Assembly (NCBI GenBank): GCA_029204225.1
Contig: CM055112.1
Span: 24,306,693 to 24,370,692 of the forward strand
Length of the DNA stretch: 64,000 bases
Origin: Diphasiastrum complanatum
Taxonomy: Eukaryota; Streptophyta; Lycopodiopsida; Lycopodiales; Lycopodiaceae
Direction of reading: 5' to 3'
The notes beneath the pieces were generated by a model, which worked only from the letters and a program-made list of their open reading frames with translations, was not told the DNA's origin and ran no database searches. Positions 30,639 to 42,124 of the stretch are shown here, piece by piece. Numbering within the stretch: the first letter of the stretch is position 1; each line of letters opens with the position of its first letter. A program made the translations under genes and the position numbers.

Positions 30639-31561
30639 ATATCTGCAAAATCACAAGCACCCTGAACTATAGTCTTATCTAAAAAATTTTGAATGGCCAC
30701 CATCAAAGACTCTGCTATTTTACACTTTACATTTGAACTCCTATTGTTCATCATGATACGCTCAGTGGATTTGCAAGTCAATATTGTGCCCAATGACATT
30801 CCTAGTGAAGCATTGTCTTTAATATTCCGAGGAGCTACTAATGCAGATTTGAAAAAAAAACAGATGGTTAACAGAATATCACCATAGCTGAAATTAAATC
30901 CAATTGTCATTGAAAAACTTACAAAAATCAAAATATGCTTACTTGAATACACGGATCCTTCTATTTTGATAACCTCCTTTTGAAAGCATTTGAATATCCT
31001 TGCAACTTTGCCGCTTTCGCTTCTTACTTTCAGCCTTCTTCTTTGCCAAATCCACATCCTTCAATAATTGTAAGTTTTCAATACAAATAGACTGTAAGAC
31101 TGATTGCATTTGCTCTAGTTCGGATTTGATATTTATTGTTATCTTCTGTAATGATTCATTTTTTTTTTAAGTTGTTCATTTTCTTCTAACGTCTTTTGGA
31201 GATGACAATCTCTATTCTGACATTAAGAGGATATCTGAATTAACTCACCTTCTAAAAAGTGAACTTTATTCAGATAAAGTTGTTTTCCATGGTTCTGCAA
31301 TCTTTCACAATATCCTAGTAATCCACTATGCCCATTGCATATCCATGTAACTAAATGAGTTATTGAAGAGAATGTGGGATGTGTCAAATTGCTTGGATCT
31401 TGTGGATATAATGTTCCATCTATCTACAAATCCAAGTTTTTTTTTCCTTCTGCCCTATAACGAGAACGATCCTCAACAGATATTTGAATTCCATTGCCTC
31501 CTCTTCTCTGCAAAGGTGCCAAATCAATAGGGATATCCACATGTAGATGATACAATGTCAT
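30639..31561 (-). pseudogene. Transposase-like minus gene, N-terminal part
   Basis: The first ATG candidate is at 31561-31559 (MTLYHLHVDIPIDLAPLQRR). After a TAG the same frame reads TLYPQDPSNLTHPTF and WICNGHSGLLGYCERL. It is followed by a Lys/Glu-rich, coiled-coil-like part (LEENEQLKKK, KSELEQMQSVLQSI, AKKKAESKKRKRQ) that could also hold a nuclear localisation signal. After AT-rich, intron-like sequence comes an exon with APRNIKDNASLGMSLG, KCKIAESLMVAIQNFLDKT and GACDFADI, where element 4 is inserted. Stops and a frame change across a poly-A run near 31147-31156 show decay. The exon structure is only partly resolved. No family is recognised from this half. Confidence 0.5.
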
Positions 31562-32158
31562 CATCAAAAAAACAATAGAGTAATCAGTTGCATCAAAGTA
31601 CTATGACCAGACTCTATGAAGCAAAACAAAATACTCATCTTTGATTATATTATATACTATGTACGATCAATCCAATCTCCATGCTTCTATGCTTGATTCA
31701 AATTTGGAAATGTTGTTCATTTTTTCATTCCAGTAGGTAGTTGGCGCTCATATTTCCATTCCAAGGTGATGATGGCGATCATAATTGGAGATGGCACCCA
31801 TATTTTCATTCTCGTGAAAGGAATGCATATGTAAACATTTTGCAATTTTTCCTAATTCGAATGTGGGGATGGCGGTCATATTCTAGATCCAGTGAAAATA
31901 TAGCCCTTTTCGTAACCAATGGAGGGAATATTTTTGAATTTAGTCAAGTTATACTATAAACTGTTTATAGTTCTTATTGGTGACTATAGACACTATGGTT
32001 AGATCATTGGGAGTTGGGGAGGCCTCGGGAGTGGTGGGGGCAAGCAAATAAACAATATTGTTTTTTTTATTTTGGTATTTTTCTATATCCTACATGGCAT
32101 TCCTTAAAGGGTCTTTTGATATTGAGAACTCTAATGTCTTGGAAGTTGACTTTTAAAA
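31562..32158. other. No gene assigned; short imperfect repeats
   Basis: Between 31735 and 31900 the phrase GATGGCGNTCATA recurs in variants (GGCGCTCATATTTCCATTC, GGCGATCATAATTGGAG, GGCGGTCATATTC), so it is a decayed minisatellite. No coding sequence is supported. Confidence 0.4.
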
Positions 32159-32910
32159 TATCGGCTATTTTTTTGAAATGTAGAAAAAAATTTCTTTTTT
32201 GTTTTCAAATCCAAGAAATTCTTGTGTAGTAGAGTATGTAACATTTTATATAAAGCTTATGTTGCATAGCTTTATTAAGTCAATAGAATTCGTCATTAAT
32301 GTAAACTTGTAATATTTTACCAACGAGCTTCAAAATACAAGATCTCAAGAAAATCAACTTCTTCTAGAAAACACAATAAATTAGGGTGATGCAATAATCA
32401 ATATCAGAAATTACGTTAAGTTTGTAGATTTTGATATGTATTAGAATTTAATAATGATTAAGAAACACTTGTGTGATTTTTGTATTTAAAAGAAGTAAAT
32501 GCCAAGCACTTTGTTAAAACTTTATTATGGGCCACTCAAAGAATGTATCAAATCTTGGAGCCAAAATAATTATTTTTAGAATGTTAAATAAAACAAGAAT
32601 GATGCGCATCCCACAAAGGCCTTGCCATTAATGTGATGTTTTAATATTTGTTAATGTTTGACATGATAAATGACCATCAGTAACAATGCATAAACATGAT
32701 TTTCTGACTTCACATTGTTGTTTAGTAATTGAAATGTTTTTTTTTTCCATTTTGGATTTCAGCATTGACTATTTTGTGATTTGAATAATGTCAATCTTGA
32801 CTTAAGTCAACATTTATAATTTCACTACTGACTATATAATATGAATGATATTAGATTTTCAACAATTGTAGTCTTCATTTCACAATAATTATTATTATTT
32901 TTATATTTGA
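32159..32910. repeat. Direct repeat, copy 1 (about 750 bases)
   Basis: AT-rich sequence closely matching 34410-35160, including the AGAGTATGTAAC start and the TTGACTTAAGTCAACATT stretch. The offset is about 2251 bases. No gene is seen. Confidence 0.85.
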
Positions 32911-32942
32911 GCCCAATCCTAAGGTACTCTAGATTTGTTACC

Positions 32943-33334
32943 AAGTCCAAGAGCCATCAACAAACCCATTTGACAGAAGGGAACTCATGCATTTTGAAGC
33001 TCCATACAATCGACAACACTTTCATGTTGCAGAATCTTCACATGCACGAGCTCATTTAAACGGCGCTTTTGCAAATAATATTCCACATAGTAAAAAACGA
33101 ACTCCCAAGTTAGATTTACCTAAGTACGACGACAACACTGACCCTCAAAGAATTCTTCAAGTCTTTGAGAACACATGTGATGTCCATGGCGAGGCATCAC
33201 CAGAAGCCATGGTTCAACTCTTCTCAATGACCATGATCGATCGAGCACAAGAATGGTTTTTTAACCTTGATCGTGAAGATAAACGAGACTGGTCACTCTT
33301 GAAGAAAGCCTTCATCAAACGTACCTTCCCTTAA
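32943..33334 (+). pseudogene. Gypsy-type Gag fragment
   Basis: The frame from 32987 encodes 115 residues with the retrotransposon Gag signature: LDLPKYDDNTDPQRILQVFE, then AQEWFFNLDRED, then WSLLKKAFIKRTFP. The pattern is similar to the minus-strand Gag at 48551-48856 (IPKYDGLSDPIRFLQIYE, AQDWFFNL). It stops right at a junction with the 33335 repeat block, so the rest of the element is gone. It is embedded between the two copies of a 750-base direct repeat. Confidence 0.75.
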
Positions 33335-34080
33335 CAACCCTACATACACTTGACGAATTTCATCTTATTCTAGAATATTGTTATGGATGCCATCAAGATT
33401 GACCTAAATTTCCTTGCATGGAAATCAAACTATGAGAAGAAATGTTGTGAGAAGTAGATGTCAACCTCCATGCTTGGAGTATCGAAGGGTACAATGTCAT
33501 ACATTGTAGTGGAACACCGCATGGACGTTTTGAAACACTATTTTTTTTTAAAAATTCTCTAAATTATATTAAGAAAACCCTTAATACATTAAAAAACACC
33601 TGATTAGCAGTAACAAGAAAATATACATACTGCCTAAAAGAATTTATACTAAAAAAGTTTTAAAACAAAAACAGGATAAATCATGTGTTTTATTCAAAAA
33701 TTTTGAACAAAATATTAAGTGCACATTCCACAAAACCCCAATGCTTTTTTCAAAAATGCGTTTTGAAACAAGGCCTTGCAATTATTGTGTACATCTATAA
33801 CTACACAAGTTTGATGATGAAATGGAACATGTAGAGTTTGTGTGTGAGCTGAAAATCCTTTTGATGCTCATACATTGCACTCAAGGCATCAATCTTTCTT
33901 GTACCTACACGATCAACAAATGCAACCTCACTAATAACGTGCTTCATTGCTCTCGAAAGAATTATTGAGGGCTCCAATCTCTTAAGGGGCCAATGAGAGA
34001 CTTTAGGTCTGCCACATGGTCACCCCAACTGTGGGCTAAAGACGTGGTGGCCATAGTTATAAAAGGCTGAAACCCTCAAA
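33335..34080. repeat. Promoter-like repeat block, copy at 33 kb
   Basis: Matches 36240-36990, and its first half matches 1120-1500. It ends with TTATAAAAGGCTGAAACCC. No open frame of note. Confidence 0.8.
34058..34066 (+). promoter_or_regulatory. TATA-like box in repeat block
   Basis: TATAAAAGG in the phrase TTATAAAAGGCTGAAACC, conserved at 36975-36983. Promoter function is inferred only from the match to the plant TATA consensus and conservation between copies. Confidence 0.35.
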
Positions 34081-34409
34081 ATTGCAGAAAGAACCATCAT
34101 AAGTATGTTAAATGTCCTTTTCGGCATTTGTACTAAAACGTACAAACTTCTATGATTTTGTATCGACGACTGATGATTTTTTTATGGCAACAGTGTTTGC
34201 GAAAAACTTTTCTTTCAACCTAACACAAAACCTATTAAAATAAAAATTGTAGGCTCTTTCATGGGCAAAAAGCCTTCAATTCTATATGGCGAAGGCTCAA
34301 TTTTTTTTTTTAATGAAGGCTCAAATTTTTATACAAACCCTTAAAATATATCTAGTTATCCTTTTAAATAGGATTTCAATTGATTCAAACTTTGGGTCAT
34401 TGTTTGGAA

Positions 34410-35160
34410 AATCCGGCAATATTTTGAAATCTAGAAAAAAATTTGTTTATTGTTTTCAAATCCAACAAATTCTTTTGTAGTAGAGTATGTAACCTTTCAT
34501 ATAAAGCTTATGTTGCATAGCTTCATTAAGTCAATAGAATTCGTTATTAATGTAAACTTGTAATATTTTACCAACGAGCTTCATAATACAAGATCTCGAA
34601 AAAATCAACTTCTTCTAGAAAACACAATAAATTAGGGTGATGCAATTTCAAAAATTATGTTATGTTTGTACATTTTGATATGTATTAGAATTTAATAATG
34701 TTTAAGAAATACTTGTGTGATTTTTGTATTTAAAATTAGTAAAATACCAAGCACTTTGCTAAAACTTTATTATGGGCCACTCAAAGAATGTATCAAATCT
34801 TGGACCCAAACTAATTATTTTTAGAATGTTAAATAAAACAAGAATGATGCGCATCCCACAAAGGCCTTGCCATTAATGTGATGTTTTAATATTTGTTAAT
34901 ATTTGACATGATAAATGACCATCAGTAACAATGCATAAACATCATTTTCTAACTTTACATTGTTGTTTAGTAATTGAAATGTTTTTTTTTTTTCATTTTG
35001 GATTTCAACATTGACTATTTTGTGATTTGAATAATGTCAATCTTGACTTAAGTCAACATTTATAATTTCACTACTGACTATATAATATGAATGATTATAG
35101 ATTTTCAACAATTGTAGTCTTCATTTCACAATAATAATTATTATCTTTATATTTGAATAT
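34410..35160. repeat. Direct repeat, copy 2 (about 750 bases)
   Basis: Second copy of 32159-32910, with small indels and substitutions. Confidence 0.85.
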
Positions 35161-35990
35161 GTTCCATGTCACAATCTCACAATCTATAATCATAAAATAG
35201 TTCACAATATTGCAATTTGTTTTAACAAAAGTAATGACAAATTTTATTATTAAGTATTTGTAGTTTTATAGCTCACTATAAAAATTTTAGATTACTGTTC
35301 ATGAAAGTCATCGTGGATTATATGATGAATATTTACAATTTCATGATGCACGTTCACTTTTAGACAATTAATATTATAATTTATTGTTTATGATGGGATG
35401 AAACTAGTCATAAATTTTGTGGTTTTCGATTTCACAACTAAATGCCCAAGAATGGACACAATTTGTGCAATTACAAATATTGTGATTCAGTATTCACTAA
35501 ATTCATAATTTGATAGAATCTATAAAATTTGTATTCGATATCTAGAAAAGTCACAATTTATTGTTTATGAATTAAATTTCATAATTTGGGTAATTAGAAA
35601 AGTCGTTGTTCATTATTTACAATTGCACTATAAAAAATGTCAAAATTCAATATCCATAGTTTGACAATCTACAAAAGTCATGATTGACTACTCACAATTT
35701 TGCAATTTGATATTGACAAAGCCAATTCACAATAATGGTATTCATCATTTAAATATACTTGTAATTTTATAATCATTTTTCATAATGATGATGTTCACAA
35801 TTAACATATAGATGATTGACAATCAGCATTCATAGTCAAAGTTTTCAAACTTTTTCAAAGAATTATGATCAATATTCAGGATATCACCATAAGTATTCAC
35901 AACTTCACAACCAATATTCACAATTTTACGATCAGTATTCACAGTTTCGTGACAAGCTCTACCAACAAATAATAAGCCATGAGAAAGGAG
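35160..35990. repeat. Degenerate minisatellite rich in ATTCACAAT
   Basis: ATTCACAAT and TTCACA variants recur dozens of times at irregular 20-60-base spacing. The last part (35870-35955) is regular, with units of about 25 bases (AGTATTCACA..TTCA). The frame at 35816-35998 merely translates this repeat into QYSQF-like units and is not called as a gene. Confidence 0.65.
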
Positions 35991-35997
35991 TGTTTTA

Positions 35998-37000
35998 ACA
36001 AAAGTATGTTGAGAACGTATTTCTTAACTGCTTCTAGCTCAATGAGGGTCGAATTATGTAATGCCAAAGTAAAGTGGGTTGGATACCATCTGAAAAAGAG
36101 AGAGAGGGGGGGGGGGGTCGGTTTGCCCATGTAGAATTTGAAGTAGATACCAAAGTAGGACTGATTTCAACCTCGAGGACTTCAACTATCAAAATATCTT
36201 GTGAAACTGTGGTAATGACCATGTGAACATTATGAGGTACTTTCCTTTAACAACTCTACATACAGTTGACGAATTTCATCTTATCCTAGAAGATTGTTAT
36301 GGATGAAATCAAGATTGACCTAAATTTCCTTGCATGGAAATCAAACTGTGAAAAGAAATGTTGTGAGAAGTAGATGTCAACCTCAATGCTCGGAGTATCA
36401 TAGGGTACAATGTCATACATTATATTGGAACACCGCATGGACGTTCTTGAACACTAATTTTTTTTTTAAAACTCTGAAAATTTTATTAAGAAAAAATTTT
36501 ATACATTAAAAAACACCTTATTAGCAGTAATAAGAAAATATACATACTGCCTAAAATAATTTATACTAAAAAAGTTTTAAAATAAAAACAAGATAAATCA
36601 TGTGTTTTATTTAAAAATTTTGAAAAAAAAATTAAGGGCACATTCCACAAAACCCCAATGCTTTTTTCAAAAATGCGTTCCGGAACAAGGCCTTGCAATT
36701 ATTGTGTACATCTATAACTACACAAGTTTGATGATGAAATGGATCATGTAGAGTCTGTGCGTGAGATGAACATCCTTTTGATGCTCATACATTGCACTCA
36801 CGGCATCAATCTTTCTTGTACCTGCACGATCAACAATTGCAACCTCACTAATCACGTGCTTCATTGCTCTCGAAAGAATAATTGAGGGCTCCAATCTCTT
36901 AAAGGGCCAACGAGAGACTTTAGGTCTGCCACATGGTCACCCCAATTGAGGGCTAAAGGCGTGGTGGCCACAGCTATAAAAGGCTGAAACCCTGAAACAC
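35998..37000. repeat. Duplicated block, copy 2 left part
   Basis: 36000-36622 matches 861-1497, and 36240-36990 matches 33340-34080. It contains a 12-G run at 36106-36117 and the TATA-like CTATAAAAGG at 36974-36983. It lies directly upstream of the second A20/AN1 pseudogene and may be its old promoter region. Confidence 0.75.
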
Positions 37001-37215
37001 ATAATTAGTCGTCAATTGCATATGAGATGGAGCATAGCCGAAGGAATGCGTCGTCTATGATATCTACTCACTGAGCCATTGCAGGAAGGTTTCAGTTCTC
37101 TCCTGCTCGCGATTTCGTGTTTTTGCCTTGTTGTGTATCTACTGTGTCTTAAAACCTATGGCTATAATGCACCTTCTGTCAATGCTTTGGTAAATATTAG
37201 GCATAAATCAAGATG

Positions 37216-37443
37216 GAGTTCGACAGAAGCTACCGCATCTCATGATCCTAGTCGTTGCTTTTCCTATAGCAAACACGTTCCAGTGTATGGGTTAATTAAA
37301 TGCCGATGCGGAAATGTATTTTGCTCATTGCACCGATACGAAGAAACGCATCAGTGTACAACTGATTACAAAGCGATTGGCGTGATGCCATTGCAAAGGC
37401 AAATCCTGTAGTCAAGGCTAAAAAGTTGAGTGAATTTGAATGA
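37216..37443 (+). pseudogene. A20/AN1 pseudogene, copy 2 (AN1 half, empty site of element 1)
   Basis: It encodes the linker end STEATASHDPSRCF, an AN1 zinc finger ([27 protein letters not shown]) and, after a 1-base deletion near 37380, the tail [19 protein letters not shown] with a stop at 37441-37443. The second AN1 Cys is Tyr, as in copy 1. The CxC pair that is broken by TGA in copy 1 is intact here. The A20 half seen in copy 1 is not present upstream, where different sequence lies before 37216. The phrase CATCTCATGATCCTAG at about 37232-37247 is the uninterrupted version of the element 1 target. It is a pseudogene because of the frameshift, the lost Cys and the missing A20 part. Confidence 0.88.
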
Positions 37444-37568
37444 TTGACAGTTGAATATTGCCTAAACAACTTCCTTATTCTATTGAGTCCTGAGCAATAT
37501 CTATAGCGGAAATTTTTTGTCACAGATTATCATATCTCCTCATTGCATTGACGATTTCAAGTCACAAG

Positions 37569-38352
37569 TGTTAAGAACAATAATGTGCGCATTCACACAT
37601 GACTAAATAACTAGTTACAGGAGAGGTCCCACTGCATCACATGATGGTAGGAACCACTTCGCTCTCTTTATGTATGTGCAGTTCGCCCTTTTCTCATTAA
37701 TCAGTTAATAAGAATGTAGTTAGTTACATCTCTGTCTGTCGCTCGCTCGCTCGCTCGCTATCTCTCTCTCTCTCTCTCTCCTCTGTGCGATGCTACATGA
37801 ATTCTCTGAAGGTATTAATTGTTTCATCTCAATATATGTTTCTTATACCTCGTCGTAATTGAAGCTTAGCAGAATCAAATTTGATGTGTGGTTATTGGGC
37901 CTTGGAAATTAGATAGCAACATCCGTGCACATTTGTGACTCGCTTGCTATGATACTCTAGTTTATAACTTAGCCTTAATCTATTTTCATTTAATTCGAGT
38001 ATAAGAGTGCATGGATTTTATATCCATATGTCACTATGTTGTGTTTGAGGGAAAGTACATAGACGCTCATATCGAACAGACTTTCACAATATAGAGTTGA
38101 TTGTTCGGTCATAGAGTTAGTTAGTCTTTCTATTTAATGGAACTTACGTATGTGCAGTAGGAAGGGGCATACAAGGTGCATGATTCATGGGGCATACACT
38201 TGCATGATTCATCCTTGTATATATGAGGTAAGGGGTACCAATTTCTTTTACTTATATTTTAGAATAGTTTGGAGAAAGCTAAGTTTTGGATTAATGTATG
38301 CAATATTGATTGAATGATTTGACCTTTGAAATTTATAACAAGGCTGAAGGCA
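37569..38352 (+). repeat. LTR-like direct repeat, copy 2 left
   Basis: TGTTAAGAACA...GCTGAAGGCA, paired with 39520-40292. Both are preceded by GTCACAAG. A short (CT)n and a GCTC repeat lie inside at 37737-37778. If these are LTRs, the primer site has been replaced by the AG run at 38358. Confidence 0.5.
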
Positions 38353-38354
38353 CT

Positions 38355-38357
<3 letters not shown>

Positions 38358-38447
<90 letters not shown>
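38358..38447 (+). repeat. (AG)n microsatellite
   Basis: 90 bases of AG repeat. Sequence on its right matches the sequence right of the 10380-10491 AG run in copy 1. Confidence 0.97.
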
Positions 38448-38449
<2 letters not shown>

Positions 38450-38689
38450 CTTTCTTCTCTTCTAATCTTAAATCTCATTCACTCAAGGTTCATAACGTTG
38501 TTCTTTTGGGAGATTGCTTTGGAATGTGCCATTTTCCACACTCCCTATGATCATGTGTATAACAAGGTATCTATGTAGTGTCCATGGCAAGTAAAAAACA
38601 TTCTCAATGCATGATCGGTCCTATTTGTGACTTCCTCTTGAAATTTACCTTCTCCAATAGTTATTGAGTCATGAGAGGTGGCTTCTATT

Positions 38690-39230
38690 GATTGAAGTCG
38701 GCAAAGGAGGCCTGGGACACATTAGCCTCAACATATGAGACTAAAAGAGTCACTAATCGTTTGTACCTACGCAAGAAGTTGACCACCATGAAAATGGCAG
38801 AGGGTGACACCATGTTTGTTCATTTCACAAAGCTGCAGGTGCTTATTGAATAGTTCGTTGCAATTGGATCGGTGGTGAGTGATGAAGAAGCAGTCATGAT
38901 GCTTCTTAACTGCCTTCCAGAGTCATTTGATCACTCAACATCAATATTTGGTAGTGGTACTCAATAGATGGATCCGCATTCCATTAGTGTAGAATATGCC
39001 CTCTTTACGGGTGGGAGGCATAAATTTTACAAGTAGAAACCATGGAGTTATAGTAACGCTAGAGAAAATTCGAGAAGTATTGAATCTTTAGATAGGCAAT
39101 CTAATCAGATCATGAAGAAAAGTTTAAGGTGTTATTGTTGCAATGTGAAAGGCCATCGAGCATTTAATTGCAGGAAACATGTAGCTGACCTACTGAAAAT
39201 GGAGAAGATCTTGATGACGATGAAATTGTA
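38690..39230 (+). pseudogene. Copia gag remnant (family C)
   Basis: Conceptual translation gives AWDTLASTYETKRVTNRL, FVHFTKLQVLIE, VSDEEAVMMLLNCLP and ESFDHSTSIFG. Further on is a CCHC knuckle CYCCNVKGHRAFNC near 39131-39172. At least three in-frame stops are present. This is the typical copia Gag with an AW..L..TYE start. It sits between two LTR-like repeats (37569-38352 and 39520-40292), so the whole 37569-40292 interval may be a decayed, deleted copia. A truncated copy of the same scrap is at 9357-9595. Confidence 0.75.
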
Positions 39231-39519
39231 AATAAACAATCAACAAATACTGCTACTACCGAAGAATACACAAAAGACTATTTTCATTAGTTGCTATGAT
39301 TAATATGATAATAAGTTTAAATATACATTAAGGAGGAGAGATAAAAATAATGTAATGTAAACAACTAATGTGTTGATCTGTGAACACCAGAAAATATATC
39401 TAGTTATTCTATGAGTCCCAAAACGTTTTGACTCTTCATGTAGCCCATCCGATCTCATCTATGTAGAGTTCAAGACGATAGGATTTTTCATCTCTTTCTC
39501 CTTGGAATTTGGTCACAAG

Positions 39520-40292
39520 TGATAAGAACATTAATGTGCGCATTCACACATGACTAAATAACTAGTTAAAGTGAGAGGTCCCAAACGTCACATGACGGTT
39601 CGACCACTTCACTCTCTCTATGTATGGGTAGTTCGCTCTTCTCTCGTTAATCAGTTAATAAGAATGTAGTTACATCTCTCTCACTATCTCTCTTTCTCCA
39701 CTATGCTATTTCTCTCGAGTCTGTGCGCTGCTACATAAATTCTCTGAAATACATCCACAAGGGTATAAATTGTCTGATCTCAATATATGTTTCTTGTACC
39801 TCCCTCGTAATTGAAGCCTAGCAAAATCAAAAATGATGTGTGGGTAATGATCCTTGGAAATAAGATAGGAACATCCGTGCATATTTGTGACTTGCTTGCT
39901 ATGATACTCTAGTTTATAAATTAGCCTTAATCTATTTTCATTTAATTCAAGTATAAGATTGCATTGATTTTGTATCCATATGTCACTATGTTGTGTTTGA
40001 GGGAAATAGTATACGCTCATATCAAGCAAACTTTCACAATATAGAGTTGATTGTTCGGTAGATGTACTTAGTCTTTCTATTTAATGGAACTTAAGTGCAG
40101 TAGGAAGGGGCATACAAGGTGCATGATTCATGGGACATACACTTGCAGGTTTCATCCTTATATATATGAGGTAAGGGAGTACCAATTTCTTCTACTTATA
40201 TTTTAGAATATTTTGGAGTTATGTTTTGGATTAATGTATGCAATATTTATTGAATGATTTGACCTTTGAAATACATAACAAGGCTGAAGGCA
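39520..40292 (+). repeat. LTR-like direct repeat, copy 2 right
   Basis: Matches 37569-38352 from TGATAAGAACA to GCTGAAGGCA, apart from the shorter CT region. Flanking 5-base duplications were not found (left ACAAG, right AGATC). Confidence 0.5.
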
Positions 40293-40701
40293 AGATCTTT
40301 TGCTCACTTGTTTTTTAGTAGGTACTATTTTGCTACCCACAAAATTTGTGAATTAGTATGTGCTTGTGAAGAATTCAAGTGGGTGTGGTCTAATGTTGAG
40401 GCTCACAAAGAACATTCTTATTCAATCTTAGTAAAAATGGCATAGTTCTTTTGAGTGGTTCATGACGATGCAACTGATCGTTCTGATCTGTGCGCAATGG
40501 TGAGCCCGCTTGCGGTTCTCGTTCGCCGTTGGCTGGAGGTTCCGTAAGATTGTCCCTTTCTTGTTTTTTTTCCTCCGCTTGGGCTCTATGTACCCAATGT
40601 CGTATTTTCTGGTACTGACTTCTTTCTTCCCCCACATTCGGATATGGCGCTGAAGTTGAGGCTTGGTCATCAACGAACGATGATGCTGGTGAGGGAGCCA
40701 C
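40293..40701. other. Unassigned; weak minus-strand frame
   Basis: The left part matches 10220-10379. The remainder encodes, on the minus strand (40701-40390), about 100 residues beginning MAPSPASSFVDDQAS, low in complexity and without known motifs. The codon composition is more GC-rich than the surroundings. It is not called as a gene. Confidence 0.3.
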
Positions 40702-40952
40702 TATTAGAATATGTAATATGTTGCTTATTTGTTACATATTAGGTTACCGACCTAATTGTGATCAAAACCCTAATTTGGTGACTTCACCCTAAAGTTGGTT
40801 ATCATCAATTTTGTATACCTTTTCATTCTTTGTTCTCTATAATCATAATGAGGAAAGTAGAGATTGTAACGGCAATGCTCTGTCTTATGTATTCTCATTA
40901 TCTGATTATGTTGTGATAAGATCCTAGTTGCATTAATCCACCGTTTCTAATA
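40702..40952 (+). repeat. 5' LTR of copia element 5 (TA..TA ends)
   Basis: 251 bases bounded by the perfect inverted ends TATTAGAA and TTCTAATA and followed at once by TGGTATCAGAGCC. No 3' partner is in the window, so the ends rest on the inverted repeat and the primer-binding site. Confidence 0.75.
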
Positions 40953-40965
40953 TGGTATCAGAGCC
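40953..40965 (+). other. Primer-binding site, element 5
   Basis: TGGTATCAGAGCC adjoining the LTR end. Confidence 0.9.
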
Positions 40966-42061
40966 ATTGTTTATGGCTGCCATGCTTCAATCCTTGTAGA
41001 AAAGAGAGGATGTGATTGCAGGTGTGCAGATTTGTGTTAATGTTTACAAAATCTGTAAATATTTGTAAATGTATTGTTAATGCATTATACAAGTCTTGTA
41101 TGCACTGATCTGTGAGGATTTGAATGCTCATAGGCTTGTTACAAGAACCAGAAAATCAAAAATTTGTCCTCTGCCCTGATGTCTGTGGGCATACTCTCCA
41201 AAGTTTTGACGCAAGAACATAAGGCCAGTTTTTTTTCTTAATGAAAATTCTTTGCATGTCCTTGGCTTGTGATATCAACCTTTGGAACTGCACGATGCCA
41301 CAACATCAGCACCAATCTTTCCAGATTATATCCTAACTACTGCTGCGCCAGTCACGTTCCAGAATGGCTGTCAATTTCTTAGGATCTAATAAAAGACAGG
41401 GCAAAGTTTTTTTTAAATTAGAAATCTGAAGAAAAAGCGTGTCTGGAGAGCAGGCCTGTCACGATCCAGACAGAGTTGGTGCGAACTTCCGGCCCCTTCT
41501 GGATCCATGAAACCTGATGGATCAAAGCCATAATCTCCTGCAAGGCTTCACAGGCTTCTCGGACACCAGGGGTTAATAAAAAAGAAGAAAAGCCATTCCT
41601 CGCAGGCTTGTGCCGCCATAACTGCTATTCCACCAGTACAAACCTACAAGATTGGTGGAGATGCGGGGGTACTGAAGGTGCCGAAGCAGGCGCGATCCAG
41701 ACAGCAGGGCGCGTTCTAGAATGCAAGGCACGGTCCAGCCGCGACTTGTAAGATCGGTTGGAGAGCCGCGACTTGTTGATTACACTGGACAGACTGTTCT
41801 TGTAAGATCTTCATTCGCCACTTCAAGATTGACAGTGTTGACAGGTTGTGGATCCGCGATGTAGGAGCTACATAGTGGAATATCCGGCCACTTGAAACTG
41901 ATCACTTGAAGAACATAATTGATGTTTGGATAGTGGACAAGTGGCAGATTTTAATTGGATCGGAGCACAAATGTTTAAATTCATATAAGTTTCGGCCTTT
42001 CAATTGAAAGGCCCAAACTTTAATTATGCTCCTTAGCGGGCTTGAGCAAACCTGCTACCTA

Positions 42062-42124
42062 GTAGCAAGCAGCCTTCAATGCACTCGCCGCAGGGCGGCT
42101 CGGTGCATGAAGGCTGCATGCTAC
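42062..42124 (+). other. Strong GC-rich hairpin in element 5 leader
   Basis: The left arm 42062-42091 begins GTAGCAAGCAGCCTTCA. The right arm 42095-42124 ends TGAAGGCTGCATGCTAC. The loop is AGG. About 25 of 30 positions pair, with small bulges. It lies in the untranslated leader where packaging or dimerisation signals are found in retroelements. A role here is inferred. Confidence 0.6.

Noticed and set aside
35816..35998. Frame with QYSQF repeats
   Set aside because: It is a translation of the ATTCACA minisatellite.
37569..40292. Complete LTR retrotransposon with 780-base LTRs
   Set aside because: No primer-binding site follows the left repeat, no target duplication is found, and the order differs in copy 1. 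It is kept only as LTR-like repeats.
40390..40701. Minus-strand frame of about 100 codons (MAPSPASSFVDDQ..)
   Set aside because: There is no known domain, the composition is low in complexity, and it abuts an LTR. It is insufficient for a gene call.
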